NCBI GenBank assembly: GCA_963708205.1
Contig: OY970196.1
Location: 806,001 to 870,000, forward strand
Source of the DNA: CAVYTF01 sp963708205
GTDB taxonomy: Bacteria; Bacteroidota; Bacteroidia; Chitinophagales; Chitinophagaceae
Direction of reading: 5' to 3'
DNA: 64,000 bases
Below are positions 17,825 to 26,563 of this stretch, piece by piece. The notes below the pieces were generated by a model that worked only from the letters and a program-made list of their open reading frames with translations, ran no database searches and had not been told where the DNA came from. The position numbers were made by a program, and so were the translations under genes. The stretch's first letter is position 1, and each line of letters opens with the position of its first letter.

Positions 17825-18745
17825 TTATTTGTTTGGCGCTATAATAATATTTCTCTGAAAATATTTTTGAATAGAATCTCTCGTTTGCGCAGTATCTGCA
17901 TTCAATATTTTTTTTACCACAAATAATCTATAAAGCAAAGCAGTATCTGTTTGCACACTATCTAATGCCGCAGGGTCGCCATATTCTTTCAATTTTGCAA
18001 CTCTTGAATACGCTCTGCTTTTATCTGAAGTTGTTTCAAAAATAAATTTGTATTCTGCAGAATCACTATTAGTAACAGCCGTATCTATTGCCTGTTTTGC
18101 AGATGTATCAAGGGTTACAGGAGTTTTCTTTGTAGAATCATTTGCTGTTTGTTCGGGGATATTTACAGACGTAACAATATTTGTGTCGGGTTTATTAAAG
18201 AATAAACTATAAATTCCCCAGGCTGCTGCGCCAATAAATAAAACGATCACCAGCAAAGAAAAAAGCACAACCGATAAACTTCCTTTTCTGTTTGCTAGAG
18301 AACTCTTTTTAAACTTATCAATATCCTGGTATTGAATTTTTCTTCGTGCACTTTCTGTTTTTACAGTTGCAGGAGAAAGATGCACAAATTCATATTCGAG
18401 ATTATTATTTTGATGCAAAAAACCTAATCCATCTATCGCAACTTCTTTTCCCGTGTTTATCAATTGACGCATTTCATTTAAATACGATTCAAAATCAATT
18501 GAAATAATTTGCCTGTTTTTCATTTCTTTTTGTGCGATAAAATCCAGCAAAGCCGCAGTGGTCGCTGCTTTTTTATTGTATTGATATTTTATTGCCGAAC
18601 AATCCAACGTCCTGTTCTCAGTAGGCGATGCTGTGGTCTGTGCGTGTGTAAATGTTCCAATTTGTTCTAAAGAAACTTCTCCGTTGCGAAGTAAAAAATC
18701 TTTTATATAATGTTCATACTTATACAAGTAATTTCTTTTTGTCAA
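17825..18745 (-). CDS. HU/CCDC81-like and SPOR-like membrane protein
   Basis: A 306-residue protein with a Bacteroidota-specific layout. The cytoplasmic N-terminus (about 1-130) resembles tandem HU/CCDC81-type domains, with the phrases LEQIGTF and IDGLGFL. One membrane helix lies at 156-182. A periplasmic part has a low-complexity linker and a C-terminal SPOR-like segment (YKFIFETTSDKSRAYSRVAKL). SPOR domains bind denuded peptidoglycan, so a link between a cytoplasmic structure and the cell wall is plausible but inferred. No in-frame ATG is available near the start; the gene probably uses TTG at 18745. Confidence 0.72.
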   Translation of the reverse strand: MTKRNYLYKYEHYIKDFLLRNGEVSLEQIGTFTHAQTTASPTENRTLDCSAIKYQYNKKAATTAALLDFIAQKEMKNRQIISIDFESYLNEMRQLINTGKEVAIDGLGFLHQNNNLEYEFVHLSPATVKTESARRKIQYQDIDKFKKSSLANRKGSLSVVLFSLLVIVLFIGAAAWGIYSLFFNKPDTNIVTSVNIPEQTANDSTKKTPVTLDTSAKQAIDTAVTNSDSAEYKFIFETTSDKSRAYSRVAKLKEYGDPAALDSVQTDTALLYRLFVVKKILNADTAQTRDSIQKYFQRNIIIAPNK

Positions 18746-18841
18746 AGTAAAGAATTTTAAAGTCGATTTAATTTAAAATTTTTAATTCATTTTTGTTTGC
18801 AACATTCCTGCAACTGTTTAATGGATATTATATTGCTAAAT

Positions 18842-18947
18842 GGCTGCGGGATGGAAGCGGAAAGCCCGCAGTGAGGTACGAGCGAGGACTTGCAGCGAAC
18901 AGCCCGAAAGGCTGATGAATAAAGCGTTTCAGCTGATAGTCCCAAAA
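18842..18947 (+). repeat. Dispersed intergenic repeat R1, copy A
   Basis: About 106 bp of higher GC than its surroundings. It begins GGCTGCGGGAT and contains TTGCAGCGAA, AGCCCGAAA, TGATGAATAAAG and TTTCAG, then ends in CCCAAAAT. A second, diverged copy lies at 38467-38583 on the other strand. It ends 25 bp before the HAD gene, in the same orientation. The remaining intergenic bases here hold nothing else that I can identify. Confidence 0.7.
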
Positions 18948-18972
18948 TAATTTAGAATAAAAAAAATAAATA

Positions 18973-19599
18973 ATGAGTAAGAAGAAAGAGCAAAAGATCA
19001 CACATTTGTTTACTGACATTGGCGGCGTGATGCTGACGAATGGCTGGGACAGAAACTCGCGCGATGCTGCGATAAAAAAATTTAAACTTGATGCGGATGA
19101 AACAGAAGAGCGCCATCACTTGACGTTTGATACTTATGAAGAGGGCAAGCTTTCTTTGGATGATTATCTGGCGCGCGTGGTGTTTTATACGAAGCGAAAT
19201 TTCAGCCGTAAAGAATTTAAAAATTTCATGTTTTCATGTTCGCAACCGTTTGAAGAAATGATAAAAATGGTGAAAGATTTGAAGAAAAAATATGATTTGA
19301 AAATTGCGGTGGTCAGTAATGAAGGCCGTGAGTTGAATGAATACAGAATCGAAACTTTTAAGCTCAATTCATTCATTGATTTTTTTATTTCATCGAGCTT
19401 TGTACACTTCAGAAAACCTGATGTTGACATCTTTAAAATCGCGCTGGACATCGCGCAGGTAAAGGCTTCTGAAGTTTTGTATCTTGAAGACAGACCAATG
19501 TTTGCACAGGTTGCAGAGAGTTTGGGAATAAAAAGTATTGTGCATGAAGATTATAAAACAACACTGAAAAAGTTTGAAAAGTTTGGGTTTAAATTGTGA
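18973..19599 (+). CDS. HAD-superfamily hydrolase
   Basis: A 208-residue haloacid-dehalogenase-fold protein, probably a phosphatase. Motif I is FTDIGGVM, with the nucleophile at Asp15; the second position is Gly rather than Asp, as in the YihX-like DxGG subgroup. Motif II is VVSNEG with Ser115, motif III has Lys148 in FRKPD, and motif IV is LEDRP with Glu172/Asp173. A helical cap sits between motifs I and II (about residues 25-85). The substrate is unknown. It stands alone between an R1 repeat and the convergent cbpM gene. Confidence 0.82.
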   Translation: MSKKKEQKITHLFTDIGGVMLTNGWDRNSRDAAIKKFKLDADETEERHHLTFDTYEEGKLSLDDYLARVVFYTKRNFSRKEFKNFMFSCSQPFEEMIKMVKDLKKKYDLKIAVVSNEGRELNEYRIETFKLNSFIDFFISSSFVHFRKPDVDIFKIALDIAQVKASEVLYLEDRPMFAQVAESLGIKSIVHEDYKTTLKKFEKFGFKL

Positions 19600-19608
19600 G
19601 AATGAAAT

Positions 19609-19923
19609 TCAATGGACTATCATCCTATCGTCTTCATCAAACATCATCAATTTATTTTTTAAGGTCATCAATTCATTTTGCATGCTGTTCATTTTTTCAA
19701 GCAGATTGTGGATAGCTTCAATGCCTTCAAGATTAATGTCCATATCGTAATAAAAGTGTATAAATTTTTCCAACTGCCGCAAATCATTTTCGTTGATAAA
19801 ATATTTCTGTTCAACAGTTGTTGTATGAATCAAGCCATATTCATTGAGTGATTTGATGAACGAAATTTCAATGTTGTGATGCATACAAAATTCTTCCGCA
19901 GAGATCAATTGTTCATTCGTCAT
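19609..19923 (-). CDS. cbpM: Chaperone modulator CbpM-like protein
   Basis: A small 104-residue MerR-like helical protein. CbpM binds the J-domain of the DnaJ homologue CbpA and blocks its interaction with Hsp70. The opening segment (ISAEEFCMHHNIEISFIKSL...YGLI) is a MerR-type winged-helix start. The C-terminal part is a coiled coil (IHNLLEKMNSMQNELMTLKNKL). It follows the cbpA gene by 11 bp on the same strand, the standard cbpA-cbpM arrangement, which supports the call. Confidence 0.85.
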   Translation of the reverse strand: MTNEQLISAEEFCMHHNIEISFIKSLNEYGLIHTTTVEQKYFINENDLRQLEKFIHFYYDMDINLEGIEAIHNLLEKMNSMQNELMTLKNKLMMFDEDDRMIVH

Positions 19924-19934
19924 AGCAATATTTT

Positions 19935-20834
19935 TTACGATTTTGTTTTTGATAATTGTGTGAACAGATCTTTTTGTTCTTTCGTCAAATCCTTTGGCAG
20001 CAATACATTCAGCGTTACGATCAAATCACCAGACTCACCTTCTTTTTTATAAACAGGAAAACCTTTTCCTTTCAGCCTTATCTTTTCATTGTTTTGTGTA
20101 CCTGGTTTTATTTTCAATTTCACTTTGCCATCCATTGTTTGCACAATTGCTTCGCCACCAAGAACCGCAGTGTACAGATCTATGTTTTCAGTCACGTGCA
20201 AATTGTTTCCGTCTCGCTTAAAACGGTTATCATTAGCAATTACAAAAGTGATTAGTAGATCACCATTTGGTCCGCCATTTACACCTTCGCTTCCATAACC
20301 TTTCAGCTTTATTGTTTGCCCATTTTCAACACCTGCAGGAATAGTGATGCGAACATTCTTTCCATTGATCGTAAATGTTTGCTGGTGCGTTTTGTACGCT
20401 TCTGCCAAAGTTAAATTCAGCTCTGCATTAAAATCCTGCCCACGAAATTTTGTGCTGCTGCTTCTGCGACCTTCATTGCCAAACATTGAACTGAAAAAAT
20501 CCGAGAAATTACTTTCATCAAAATCTCCTGAAAAGCCTTCTGTGCCTGCATTTGAATAAGATCGCTGTTGTTGAGATCGTTGTTGTCTTTGCTGCTCAAA
20601 CTGCTCTGCATGTTGCCAATCTTTTCCATAGGTATCATACTTTTTTCGCTTCTCTGGATCACTTAAAACTTCATTCGCTTCATTGATCTGTTGGAATTTT
20701 TTATGTGCTTCTTTATCATTCGGATTAAGGTCAGGATGATGTTTACGCGCGAGTTTGCGGTATGCTTTTTTTATATCATCTGCAGAAGCATTTTTATCAA
20801 CGCCGAGAATTTTATAGTAGTCAACAAAATCCAT
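19935..20834 (-). CDS. cbpA: CbpA-type DnaJ co-chaperone
   Basis: A 299-residue class II J-domain protein. The J-domain occupies residues 1-70 with the HPD triad at 33-35 that stimulates Hsp70 ATPase. A Q/S/G/F-rich linker (to about 130) precedes two DnaJ C-terminal substrate-binding domains (beginning DFNAELNLTLAEAYK and FKRDGNNLHVTENIDLYTAVLGG). The cysteine-rich zinc domain of true DnaJ is missing, as in E. coli CbpA. It is divergent from the Hsp70 gene at 21099, so the chaperone, co-chaperone and modulator form one locus. Confidence 0.92.
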   Translation of the reverse strand: MDFVDYYKILGVDKNASADDIKKAYRKLARKHHPDLNPNDKEAHKKFQQINEANEVLSDPEKRKKYDTYGKDWQHAEQFEQQRQQRSQQQRSYSNAGTEGFSGDFDESNFSDFFSSMFGNEGRRSSSTKFRGQDFNAELNLTLAEAYKTHQQTFTINGKNVRITIPAGVENGQTIKLKGYGSEGVNGGPNGDLLITFVIANDNRFKRDGNNLHVTENIDLYTAVLGGEAIVQTMDGKVKLKIKPGTQNNEKIRLKGKGFPVYKKEGESGDLIVTLNVLLPKDLTKEQKDLFTQLSKTKS

Positions 20835-20963
20835 TGTGAGTAATTAGGAATTAATAATTAGTAATTGAAATTTTATAATGCAAAAATCGTGAATAAAATT
20901 TCATCAAAATAATTGTCGAAAAAAAAATGATCTTTATAATTAAACTTAGTTAAATAGAAAAAA

Positions 20964-21018
20964 GAACGATGAACGGAGCGTCGCAAGTAAAGTTCAATGG
21001 ATATTCAATTGCCGGTCG
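20964..21018 (+). repeat. Dispersed intergenic repeat R2, copy 6
   Basis: A diverged copy in the divergent region between cbpA and the Hsp70 gene. It begins GAACGATGAACGG and keeps GCGTCGCAAG and the TTCAATGGATAT block shared with the copy at 7004-7063. A TACATTTG box (21074-21081), which resembles a -7 promoter element, lies between it and the Hsp70 start. Confidence 0.45.
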
Positions 21019-21098
21019 AAAAATCTTTTGCATGAAAATTCTTCAATCGAAAATCTGCAAACATCAATCGGTTTACATTTGCAGCTTAGGAAAAATTC

Positions 21099-22958
21099 AT
21101 GGCAAAGATCAGCATCAACATAGCAACGGGAAGTTTGCAGCAAAACGAAATGATTGTGGGCATTGATTTGGGAACAACGAACAGTCTTGTTGCGGTCATT
21201 CATCCGGAAACGAAAATGCCTGTCGCTCTGCGCGAGCACAACAGCAGCAATCTTGTGCCGAGTGTGATTCATTTGGATAAAAACGGTAACGCAACTGTTG
21301 GCGATGAAGCAAAAAAATTTCTTGAAACTGATCCGCAGAACACCATCTTCAGCGCAAAGCGTTTGATGGGCAAAAGTTATAACGACATTAAAGAACACGC
21401 TGATTTTTTTTCTTACAAAATCATTGATCACAACACAGAAAGTTTGGTGAAAGTGCAGAGCGGTGATAAATTTTATTCACCTGTTGAATTGTCTTCTTTC
21501 ATTTTAAAAGAATTAAAAAAACGCGCAGAGCATATTTTAAAAACACCTGTTACAAAATCTGTGATAACCGTTCCTGCATACTTTAATGACGCGCAAAGAC
21601 AGGCAACACGAGACGCTGGAAAGCTCGCAGGGCTTGATGTTTTACGCATTGTGAATGAACCAACTGCAGCAAGTCTTGCGTATGGTTTGGGTTTGAATAA
21701 AGATGATGAAAGAACAATTGCAGTTTATGATTTGGGTGGCGGAACGTTTGATGTTTCAATCTTGAAAATTACTAACGGAATCTTTGAAGTGTTGAGTACA
21801 AACGGTGATACTTATCTCGGTGGCGATGATTTTGACAGAGCTATTGTTGAGTATTGGGTAAATGATTTAGAAATTAAAAATTCAACAATAAAAATTCAAA
21901 ATGAAGAGAAACAAAGTCTTCGTTTAAAAGCAGAAGAGGCAAAAAAACATTTGAGTGCGAATGAAAAATTTTCGTTTGAATGGAAAGGAAATATATTATC
22001 AATTACAAAAGAAAAATTTGAAAAACTGATAAACCCATTCATAGATAAAACAATTACGAGTTGTGCAAATGCCTTGAAAGACGCGGGTTTGAGCAAAGAT
22101 GACATTGAAACAATTGTAATGGTCGGCGGAAGTACAAGAATTCCGGCTGTAAAAAACGCTGTAAAAAATTTCTTTGGAAAAGAAGTCAACGACAGCTTAA
22201 ATCCTGATGAAGTTGTGGCGCTTGGAGCGGCAGTGCAGGCAGATATTTTAGCAGGAAACAATAAAGATTTTTTACTGCTTGATATTACACCTTTGAGTTT
22301 GGGTATTGAAACCATGGGTGGATTGATGGATGTTTTGATTCCGAGAAATTCAAAGATTCCTTCTAAAACTTCAAGGCAATATACCACACAAAAAGATGGA
22401 CAAGGCTCAATGCGCATTTCAGTTTTTCAAGGTGAAAGAGACTTGGTAAAAGATAACCGCAAGCTTGCTGAATTTAATCTCACGAACATTCCCGGAATGC
22501 CTGCAGGCATGGCTAAAGTTGAAGTGAGCTTTTTAATAAATGCTGACGGCATTTTAGTTGTGAATGCAAAAGAATTGCGCAGTGGCGTGCAACAAACAAT
22601 TGAAGTGAAACCGCAATATGGTTTGACAGATGATGAAGTTGAAAAGATGTTGCTGGAAAGTATCACGCACGCAAAAGATGATATGCAAACGCGCGCGTTG
22701 GTTGAAGCGAAGACAGAAGGTGAACAGATTCTTGAAGTGACTGAAAAATTCCTTACAAAGAATACCGAACTTATTTCAAAAGATGAAATGCTTGCAACAG
22801 CAAACGCGATGCAGGCTCTGCAACTTGCTTTAACAATGAATGACAAGAATTTAATACAAACAAAAACAGAAGAACTGAACGAAATAACAAAGCCATTCGC
22901 AGAACGCGCGATGGACGCAGCGGTAAGCACAGCGCTTAAAGGGAAAAGTATTCAGTAA
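21099..22958 (+). CDS. hscA: HscA-like Hsp70 chaperone
   Basis: A 619-residue Hsp70. The ATPase domain carries GIDLGTTNS at 21-29, VPAYFNDAQRQATRDAGKLAGL, VYDLGGGTFDVSILK and VMVGGSTRIPAV. The substrate-binding domain starts around DITPLSLGIETMGG. The ~18-residue lead before the first ATP motif and the phrase SAKRLMGKSYNDI resemble HscA of iron-sulfur cluster assembly rather than DnaK. No isc genes are nearby; instead the neighbours are cbpA and cbpM. It could therefore serve Fe-S assembly or act as a second general Hsp70 paired with CbpA. The canonical dnaK is not in the window. Confidence 0.85.
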   Translation: MAKISINIATGSLQQNEMIVGIDLGTTNSLVAVIHPETKMPVALREHNSSNLVPSVIHLDKNGNATVGDEAKKFLETDPQNTIFSAKRLMGKSYNDIKEHADFFSYKIIDHNTESLVKVQSGDKFYSPVELSSFILKELKKRAEHILKTPVTKSVITVPAYFNDAQRQATRDAGKLAGLDVLRIVNEPTAASLAYGLGLNKDDERTIAVYDLGGGTFDVSILKITNGIFEVLSTNGDTYLGGDDFDRAIVEYWVNDLEIKNSTIKIQNEEKQSLRLKAEEAKKHLSANEKFSFEWKGNILSITKEKFEKLINPFIDKTITSCANALKDAGLSKDDIETIVMVGGSTRIPAVKNAVKNFFGKEVNDSLNPDEVVALGAAVQADILAGNNKDFLLLDITPLSLGIETMGGLMDVLIPRNSKIPSKTSRQYTTQKDGQGSMRISVFQGERDLVKDNRKLAEFNLTNIPGMPAGMAKVEVSFLINADGILVVNAKELRSGVQQTIEVKPQYGLTDDEVEKMLLESITHAKDDMQTRALVEAKTEGEQILEVTEKFLTKNTELISKDEMLATANAMQALQLALTMNDKNLIQTKTEELNEITKPFAERAMDAAVSTALKGKSIQ

Positions 22959-22990
22959 TTTCTTGAAAAATCTTTTTGTATTTTTCACCA

Positions 22991-24484
22991 ATGATTTTCG
23001 CTAATAGGAATTATCTTTTTCTTTTTGCTGCAATTGTTGTTCTATTTGGCTTATATTGTTTTAATCCGTTCGAATTATATTTTCAAAATGATGATTTTGT
23101 TCATATTCCTTTAAGCGCTGAAGGAAAAATATTTCAGCATAATTCTTTTCGTCCTGTCTGTGATTTGTCTGTAATGCTCGATTATTTTTTATGGAAGAAA
23201 AATGCAGTTGGTTATCATTTCACCAATCTCATCATTCACATATTTGATTGTTTTCTTTTTTTTGTTTTTTGTAAAAATGTATTCAGAAAATATAGGGTTT
23301 TTGAGAATGTTTTTGAAGTCTCAATTTTGACTTCATTGTTGTTTTTCATTTACCCAAATCACAGTGAAGCAGTCTTCTGGATCTTAGGCAGATCAGCATC
23401 TTTGGGCGTTTTGTTTTTTTTATTGTCTCTGATTTTTTATTTGAAAAGAGATAAAACAAAATACTTTTTGCTGAGCATATTATTTGCCATCGTTGCATGG
23501 CTTACGTATGAATCAACATGGATATTAGTTGTGATTTTTATTATCATTTCATTTGTTGATTCCAAATTAAAAACTGCAAATTTTAAATCAGAGCTTAACT
23601 ATTTTTTACTTTTTGCTTTCTGTTTTTTACTTTATTTATTAGCACGTTTTTATTTTATTCATGAAGTTGTTGGAGCATATGAAGGAAATAACTTTTTTAA
23701 TTTAAATGTTTCAGTTTTAGCAAGCAATTATTTTAAAATAATAATGCGAAGCTGGCTTCCGTCTTTTGAAAATCCAGTTTATTTAATTTCAACTTTTATA
23801 TGTATAGCAACACTTTTAATCATTTCAATTTTAAAAATAAAAAATAAAACCCAACAACGATTTTTTGTGTGCATTTTGTCTGTGTGGCTTGTCTCTTTAT
23901 TGACGTTTGCATCGCTTGGCATTGATACAAAAGGCACAGAATCTGAAAGGTTTCTTTATTTACCTTCTGTATTTATTTGCATTGCAATAATCTTTTTGAT
24001 CAATAAGATTAGGAATATTTTTTTTAGAGAAGCTATTCTCATTGTGGTTTTTACAATGCAGATATTTTTTCTTTTTGTAAATGCGCAATCATATCGCTTT
24101 GCAGGAAATATTGTGAGAACGACAATCGAAGAAATAAATAAAATAAAAGTAAAAGAAAATCTATACGTTGAAAATCTTCCGGAACAAAATCATGGCGCAC
24201 TAATATTTCGTGTGGGTTTTTTTGAAGCTCTAAATTGGATGAAAAATGGAAAAAGCATTGATTCTGTTTTTATTATTTCACGACAAGAAACAGAACAAAA
24301 ATTTTGCAGAAATTATAAAGTTGAACATTTAGATTCTCTGCCTGAAACAGCTATAAACAGTGCATTTGAGGAAAATAAAAAAAATAGTAACGAATATAAG
24401 CACATCATTTTTCCATCAAAATTATTAATAAAAAAAAATGCCTTCTTTAGATTCACAGACTCTTCTTTAATTACTTCCTATTAA
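22991..24484 (+). CDS. Multi-pass membrane protein, GT-C glycosyltransferase-like
   Basis: A 497-residue integral membrane protein with about ten hydrophobic segments. An early acidic motif after the first helix (QNDDF) and the phrase HSEAVFWILGRSASLGVLFF resemble TMTC/PMT-type GT-C glycosyltransferases, which transfer sugars from lipid-linked donors. A hydrophilic C-terminal stretch of ~110 residues follows the last helix. The reaction is not known. I chose the ATG at 22991 over a TTG at 22976. Its base composition is poorer in GC than the neighbouring Hsp70 gene. It overlaps the convergent acyltransferase gene by 18 bp. Confidence 0.65.
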   Translation: MIFANRNYLFLFAAIVVLFGLYCFNPFELYFQNDDFVHIPLSAEGKIFQHNSFRPVCDLSVMLDYFLWKKNAVGYHFTNLIIHIFDCFLFFVFCKNVFRKYRVFENVFEVSILTSLLFFIYPNHSEAVFWILGRSASLGVLFFLLSLIFYLKRDKTKYFLLSILFAIVAWLTYESTWILVVIFIIISFVDSKLKTANFKSELNYFLLFAFCFLLYLLARFYFIHEVVGAYEGNNFFNLNVSVLASNYFKIIMRSWLPSFENPVYLISTFICIATLLIISILKIKNKTQQRFFVCILSVWLVSLLTFASLGIDTKGTESERFLYLPSVFICIAIIFLINKIRNIFFREAILIVVFTMQIFFLFVNAQSYRFAGNIVRTTIEEINKIKVKENLYVENLPEQNHGALIFRVGFFEALNWMKNGKSIDSVFIISRQETEQKFCRNYKVEHLDSLPETAINSAFEENKKNSNEYKHIIFPSKLLIKKNAFFRFTDSSLITSY

Positions 24485-25588
24485 ATTGGCTGCTTTTAAT
24501 TTTAATCTCACAAACTTATTCAATGGCTCCTCTATTGTAAAAAATAAGACGATCGAAATGCCTATTGCAACAGGAAAACTTAAAATGTAATTTCCTGTAA
24601 CATACTTAAATAATACTTCGCTTAGCACACCTGAATGAATGAGGTAAAATGTGTAAGAGCTTCTTCCAAATACTGAAAATAATTTTGTTTCAAGAAGTTT
24701 GCGTAACCATGTTTTTTCACAAATAAGCCCCCATAACAAAATACCGATTCCAAAGGGCAAAACTAAATTATTTATCAATGATCCACATAAAGTATCAATA
24801 CCTTCATTTGCATGTCTTCCTTTGCAGATCATCAAAAGAATAATGAAAATTAACAATGATAAAAAACCAATAAGTGTATAGTTTTTTTTAGGAAATTTTA
24901 GTATGTACCCTTTTTTATACCAAAGCGCTAATTGAATGCCAATATAAAATTCTAAACATCGCCCAAAAAAAGTTTTAATAAATGTAAAATGAACGGTACT
25001 AAAAAACCCATAAAAATTTACATGAGAAAATATAGCTGTTATTAATAAGCCAATGGTATATAAAAATAATATATGGTATCTGAACTTTACTTTACCTGAC
25101 AATAAAAAAATTATTGGTGCTGCCGCATAGAAACATTCTTCAACAGTTAATGACCATCCTTGAGAAATACCAGTTGTTTTTAATTGATCAAAAAAACCTT
25201 TTGTTAGCGTAAAATTTGTAATAAAAACAACCAAGGAAGGTTGATAATTAAGAACATCTTTGTCGAAAAAAAAACTGTAATAGATAAATGTGATTAATGA
25301 CACAAAGAAATACATTGGATAAATTCTGGCAAATCTGTTTTTAAAATAATTAAATAACCATTGCCTGTTTAATAAAACAATATCGAAATAACGTATAGTG
25401 ATTAAAAAACCGCTCAATACAAAAAACACGCTTACTCCGATATAGAATTCATGAAAAAAAGCAACAATTATCCAACCCGTATATGCTTTTGATACAGGAG
25501 GAAAATGATCAAAGAAAACCATGTAAGCAGCAATAGCTCTCAAACCTGTAAGTGCGGGAAAATAAGTTTTTGACTTACTTTCCATCAA
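24467..25588 (-). CDS. Acyltransferase 3 family membrane protein (OafA/YrhL type)
   Basis: A 373-residue protein with about ten membrane helices. It shows the acyltransferase-3 signature at the N-terminus (LTGLRAIAAYMVFFDH), VSVFFVLSGFLITIRY, NRFARIYPMYF and GWSLTVEECFY. These proteins acetylate or otherwise acylate surface sugars, lipid A, O-antigen or peptidoglycan. Its start overlaps the end of ribE by 14 bp, so it is translated from the same message, although the functions look unrelated. The substrate is unknown. Confidence 0.88.
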   Translation of the reverse strand: MMESKSKTYFPALTGLRAIAAYMVFFDHFPPVSKAYTGWIIVAFFHEFYIGVSVFFVLSGFLITIRYFDIVLLNRQWLFNYFKNRFARIYPMYFFVSLITFIYYSFFFDKDVLNYQPSLVVFITNFTLTKGFFDQLKTTGISQGWSLTVEECFYAAAPIIFLLSGKVKFRYHILFLYTIGLLITAIFSHVNFYGFFSTVHFTFIKTFFGRCLEFYIGIQLALWYKKGYILKFPKKNYTLIGFLSLLIFIILLMICKGRHANEGIDTLCGSLINNLVLPFGIGILLWGLICEKTWLRKLLETKLFSVFGRSSYTFYLIHSGVLSEVLFKYVTGNYILSFPVAIGISIVLFFTIEEPLNKFVRLKLKAANLIGSN

Positions 25589-26174
25589 AACGAATTTTTA
25601 TCATTCGCCGAATATATTTTCCCATCATATCAAACTCAATGTTTACAGGCATTTGAGGCTGTAAGCTTTTAAAGTTTGTATGCTCAAAAGTGTAAGGAAT
25701 AATGGCAACTGTAAAAGTATTTGATGCTACATTAAAAGCAGTTAAGCTCGTACCATTTACCGCAACCGATCCTTTTTCTATTATCAAATCTGCATAGCTC
25801 TTATCAAACTCAAAAGTAAATTCAGGGCTTCCCTGCAAAGTTTTTTTTGCAATGCATATAGCCGTTGTATCAATATGTCCCTGAACAAGATGCCCGTCAA
25901 TTCTGCCATTCATTATCATACTTCTTTCTAAATTTATTACATCACCAATTTTCCAGTTACCAAGGTTAGTTTTTTGTAATGTCTCATAAATTGCAGTTAC
26001 TTTATGCGCATCATTATTTTGCGCTTCAATGGTAAGGCAAACACCATTATGGCTAACGCTTTGATCGATTGTAAGCTCAGTGGAAATTTTTGAACTTATC
26101 CAAAAACTTTTATTTGAATCGATAGATTCTATTTTTTCAATTTTGCCTAAACATTCTATAATTCCTGTAAACAT
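25575..26174 (-). CDS. ribE: Riboflavin synthase alpha subunit RibE
   Basis: RibE joins two 6,7-dimethyl-8-ribityllumazine molecules to make riboflavin. The 199-residue protein has the two lumazine-binding repeats of the family: the first begins MFTGIIECLG with NGVCLTI, the second contains GHLVQGHIDTTA and NGTSLTAF. The ATG at 26174 is chosen because the family starts exactly at MFTGI; ten upstream codons are spurious. No FMN riboswitch is seen upstream, and no other rib gene is in the window. Confidence 0.95.
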   Translation of the reverse strand: MFTGIIECLGKIEKIESIDSNKSFWISSKISTELTIDQSVSHNGVCLTIEAQNNDAHKVTAIYETLQKTNLGNWKIGDVINLERSMIMNGRIDGHLVQGHIDTTAICIAKKTLQGSPEFTFEFDKSYADLIIEKGSVAVNGTSLTAFNVASNTFTVAIIPYTFEHTNFKSLQPQMPVNIEFDMMGKYIRRMIKIRFDGK

Positions 26175-26239
26175 TTGCACAATATAATAATAGAAAACAG
26201 ACAAAAAGTTTGAGTGTGATCGGTATTGTTTTCTTTATT

Positions 26240-26269
26240 TTGAAATATAAATCTGGCAACATATCTTTG
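26240..26269 (+). promoter_or_regulatory. rpsU promoter
   Basis: TTG at 26240-26242 and TATCTTTG at 26262-26269, spaced 19 bp, fit the Bacteroidota consensus. The predicted start near 26273 gives a ~30-base leader that contains the Shine-Dalgarno sequence. Confidence 0.7.
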
Positions 26270-26289
26270 CAATCCTAAAAAATTACCTG

Positions 26290-26296
26290 AGGAGGT
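26290..26296 (+). promoter_or_regulatory. Strong Shine-Dalgarno sequence of rpsU
   Basis: AGGAGGT lies 6 bases before the rpsU ATG, at ideal spacing. Other starts that I checked here (groEL, tuf, nusG, hpf) have only A/T-rich leaders. In Bacteroidota, ribosomes hide their anti-SD with bS21's help, and rpsU keeps a strong SD for autoregulation. Confidence 0.85.
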
Positions 26297-26302
26297 TTTA
26301 AC

Positions 26303-26500
26303 ATGTTAATCATTGATTCAAAAGATTGCGAAAACATAGACAAAGCGCTTAAAAAGTATAAAAAGAAATTCGAAAAGAGTAAAATTTTATTGCAGTTGCG
26401 CGCGCGCCAAAGCTTTACAAAACCATCTGTAAAAAGGCGTGGCGAAGTTTTGAAAGCAGTTTATAAACAAAAGCTTGCTACCGGAGAAATAGAATCATAA
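26303..26500 (+). CDS. rpsU: 30S ribosomal protein bS21
   Basis: A 65-residue basic protein of the small subunit platform, next to the 3' end of 16S rRNA. The sequence is typical: LIIDSKDCENIDKALKKYKKKFEKS at the N-terminus, then RARQSFTKPSVKRR. In Bacteroidota bS21 helps sequester the anti-Shine-Dalgarno sequence. Its own message carries an exceptional SD, so low bS21 should raise its own translation. It opens the conserved rpsU-xer-hpf-tRNA-tuf locus, but a terminator-like hairpin separates it from xer. Confidence 0.97.
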   Translation: MLIIDSKDCENIDKALKKYKKKFEKSKILLQLRARQSFTKPSVKRRGEVLKAVYKQKLATGEIES

Positions 26501-26522
26501 AATTTCTATAGATTTATTCATC

Positions 26523-26563
26523 ATCAGCTATAAGGTTTTCATTAACTTCATGGCTGATTTTTT
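26523..26563 (+). terminator. Terminator-like hairpin between rpsU and xer
   Basis: ATCAGCTAT (26523-26531) pairs with ATGGCTGAT (26550-26558), 9 bp with one G-U, across an 18-base loop. Six T residues follow and end exactly at the xer ATG. The long loop makes termination efficiency uncertain. Confidence 0.55.

Noticed and set aside
26175..26302. FMN riboswitch near ribE
   Set aside because: The upstream region of ribE has no conserved RFN stem sequences and is too short before the divergent rpsU promoter.
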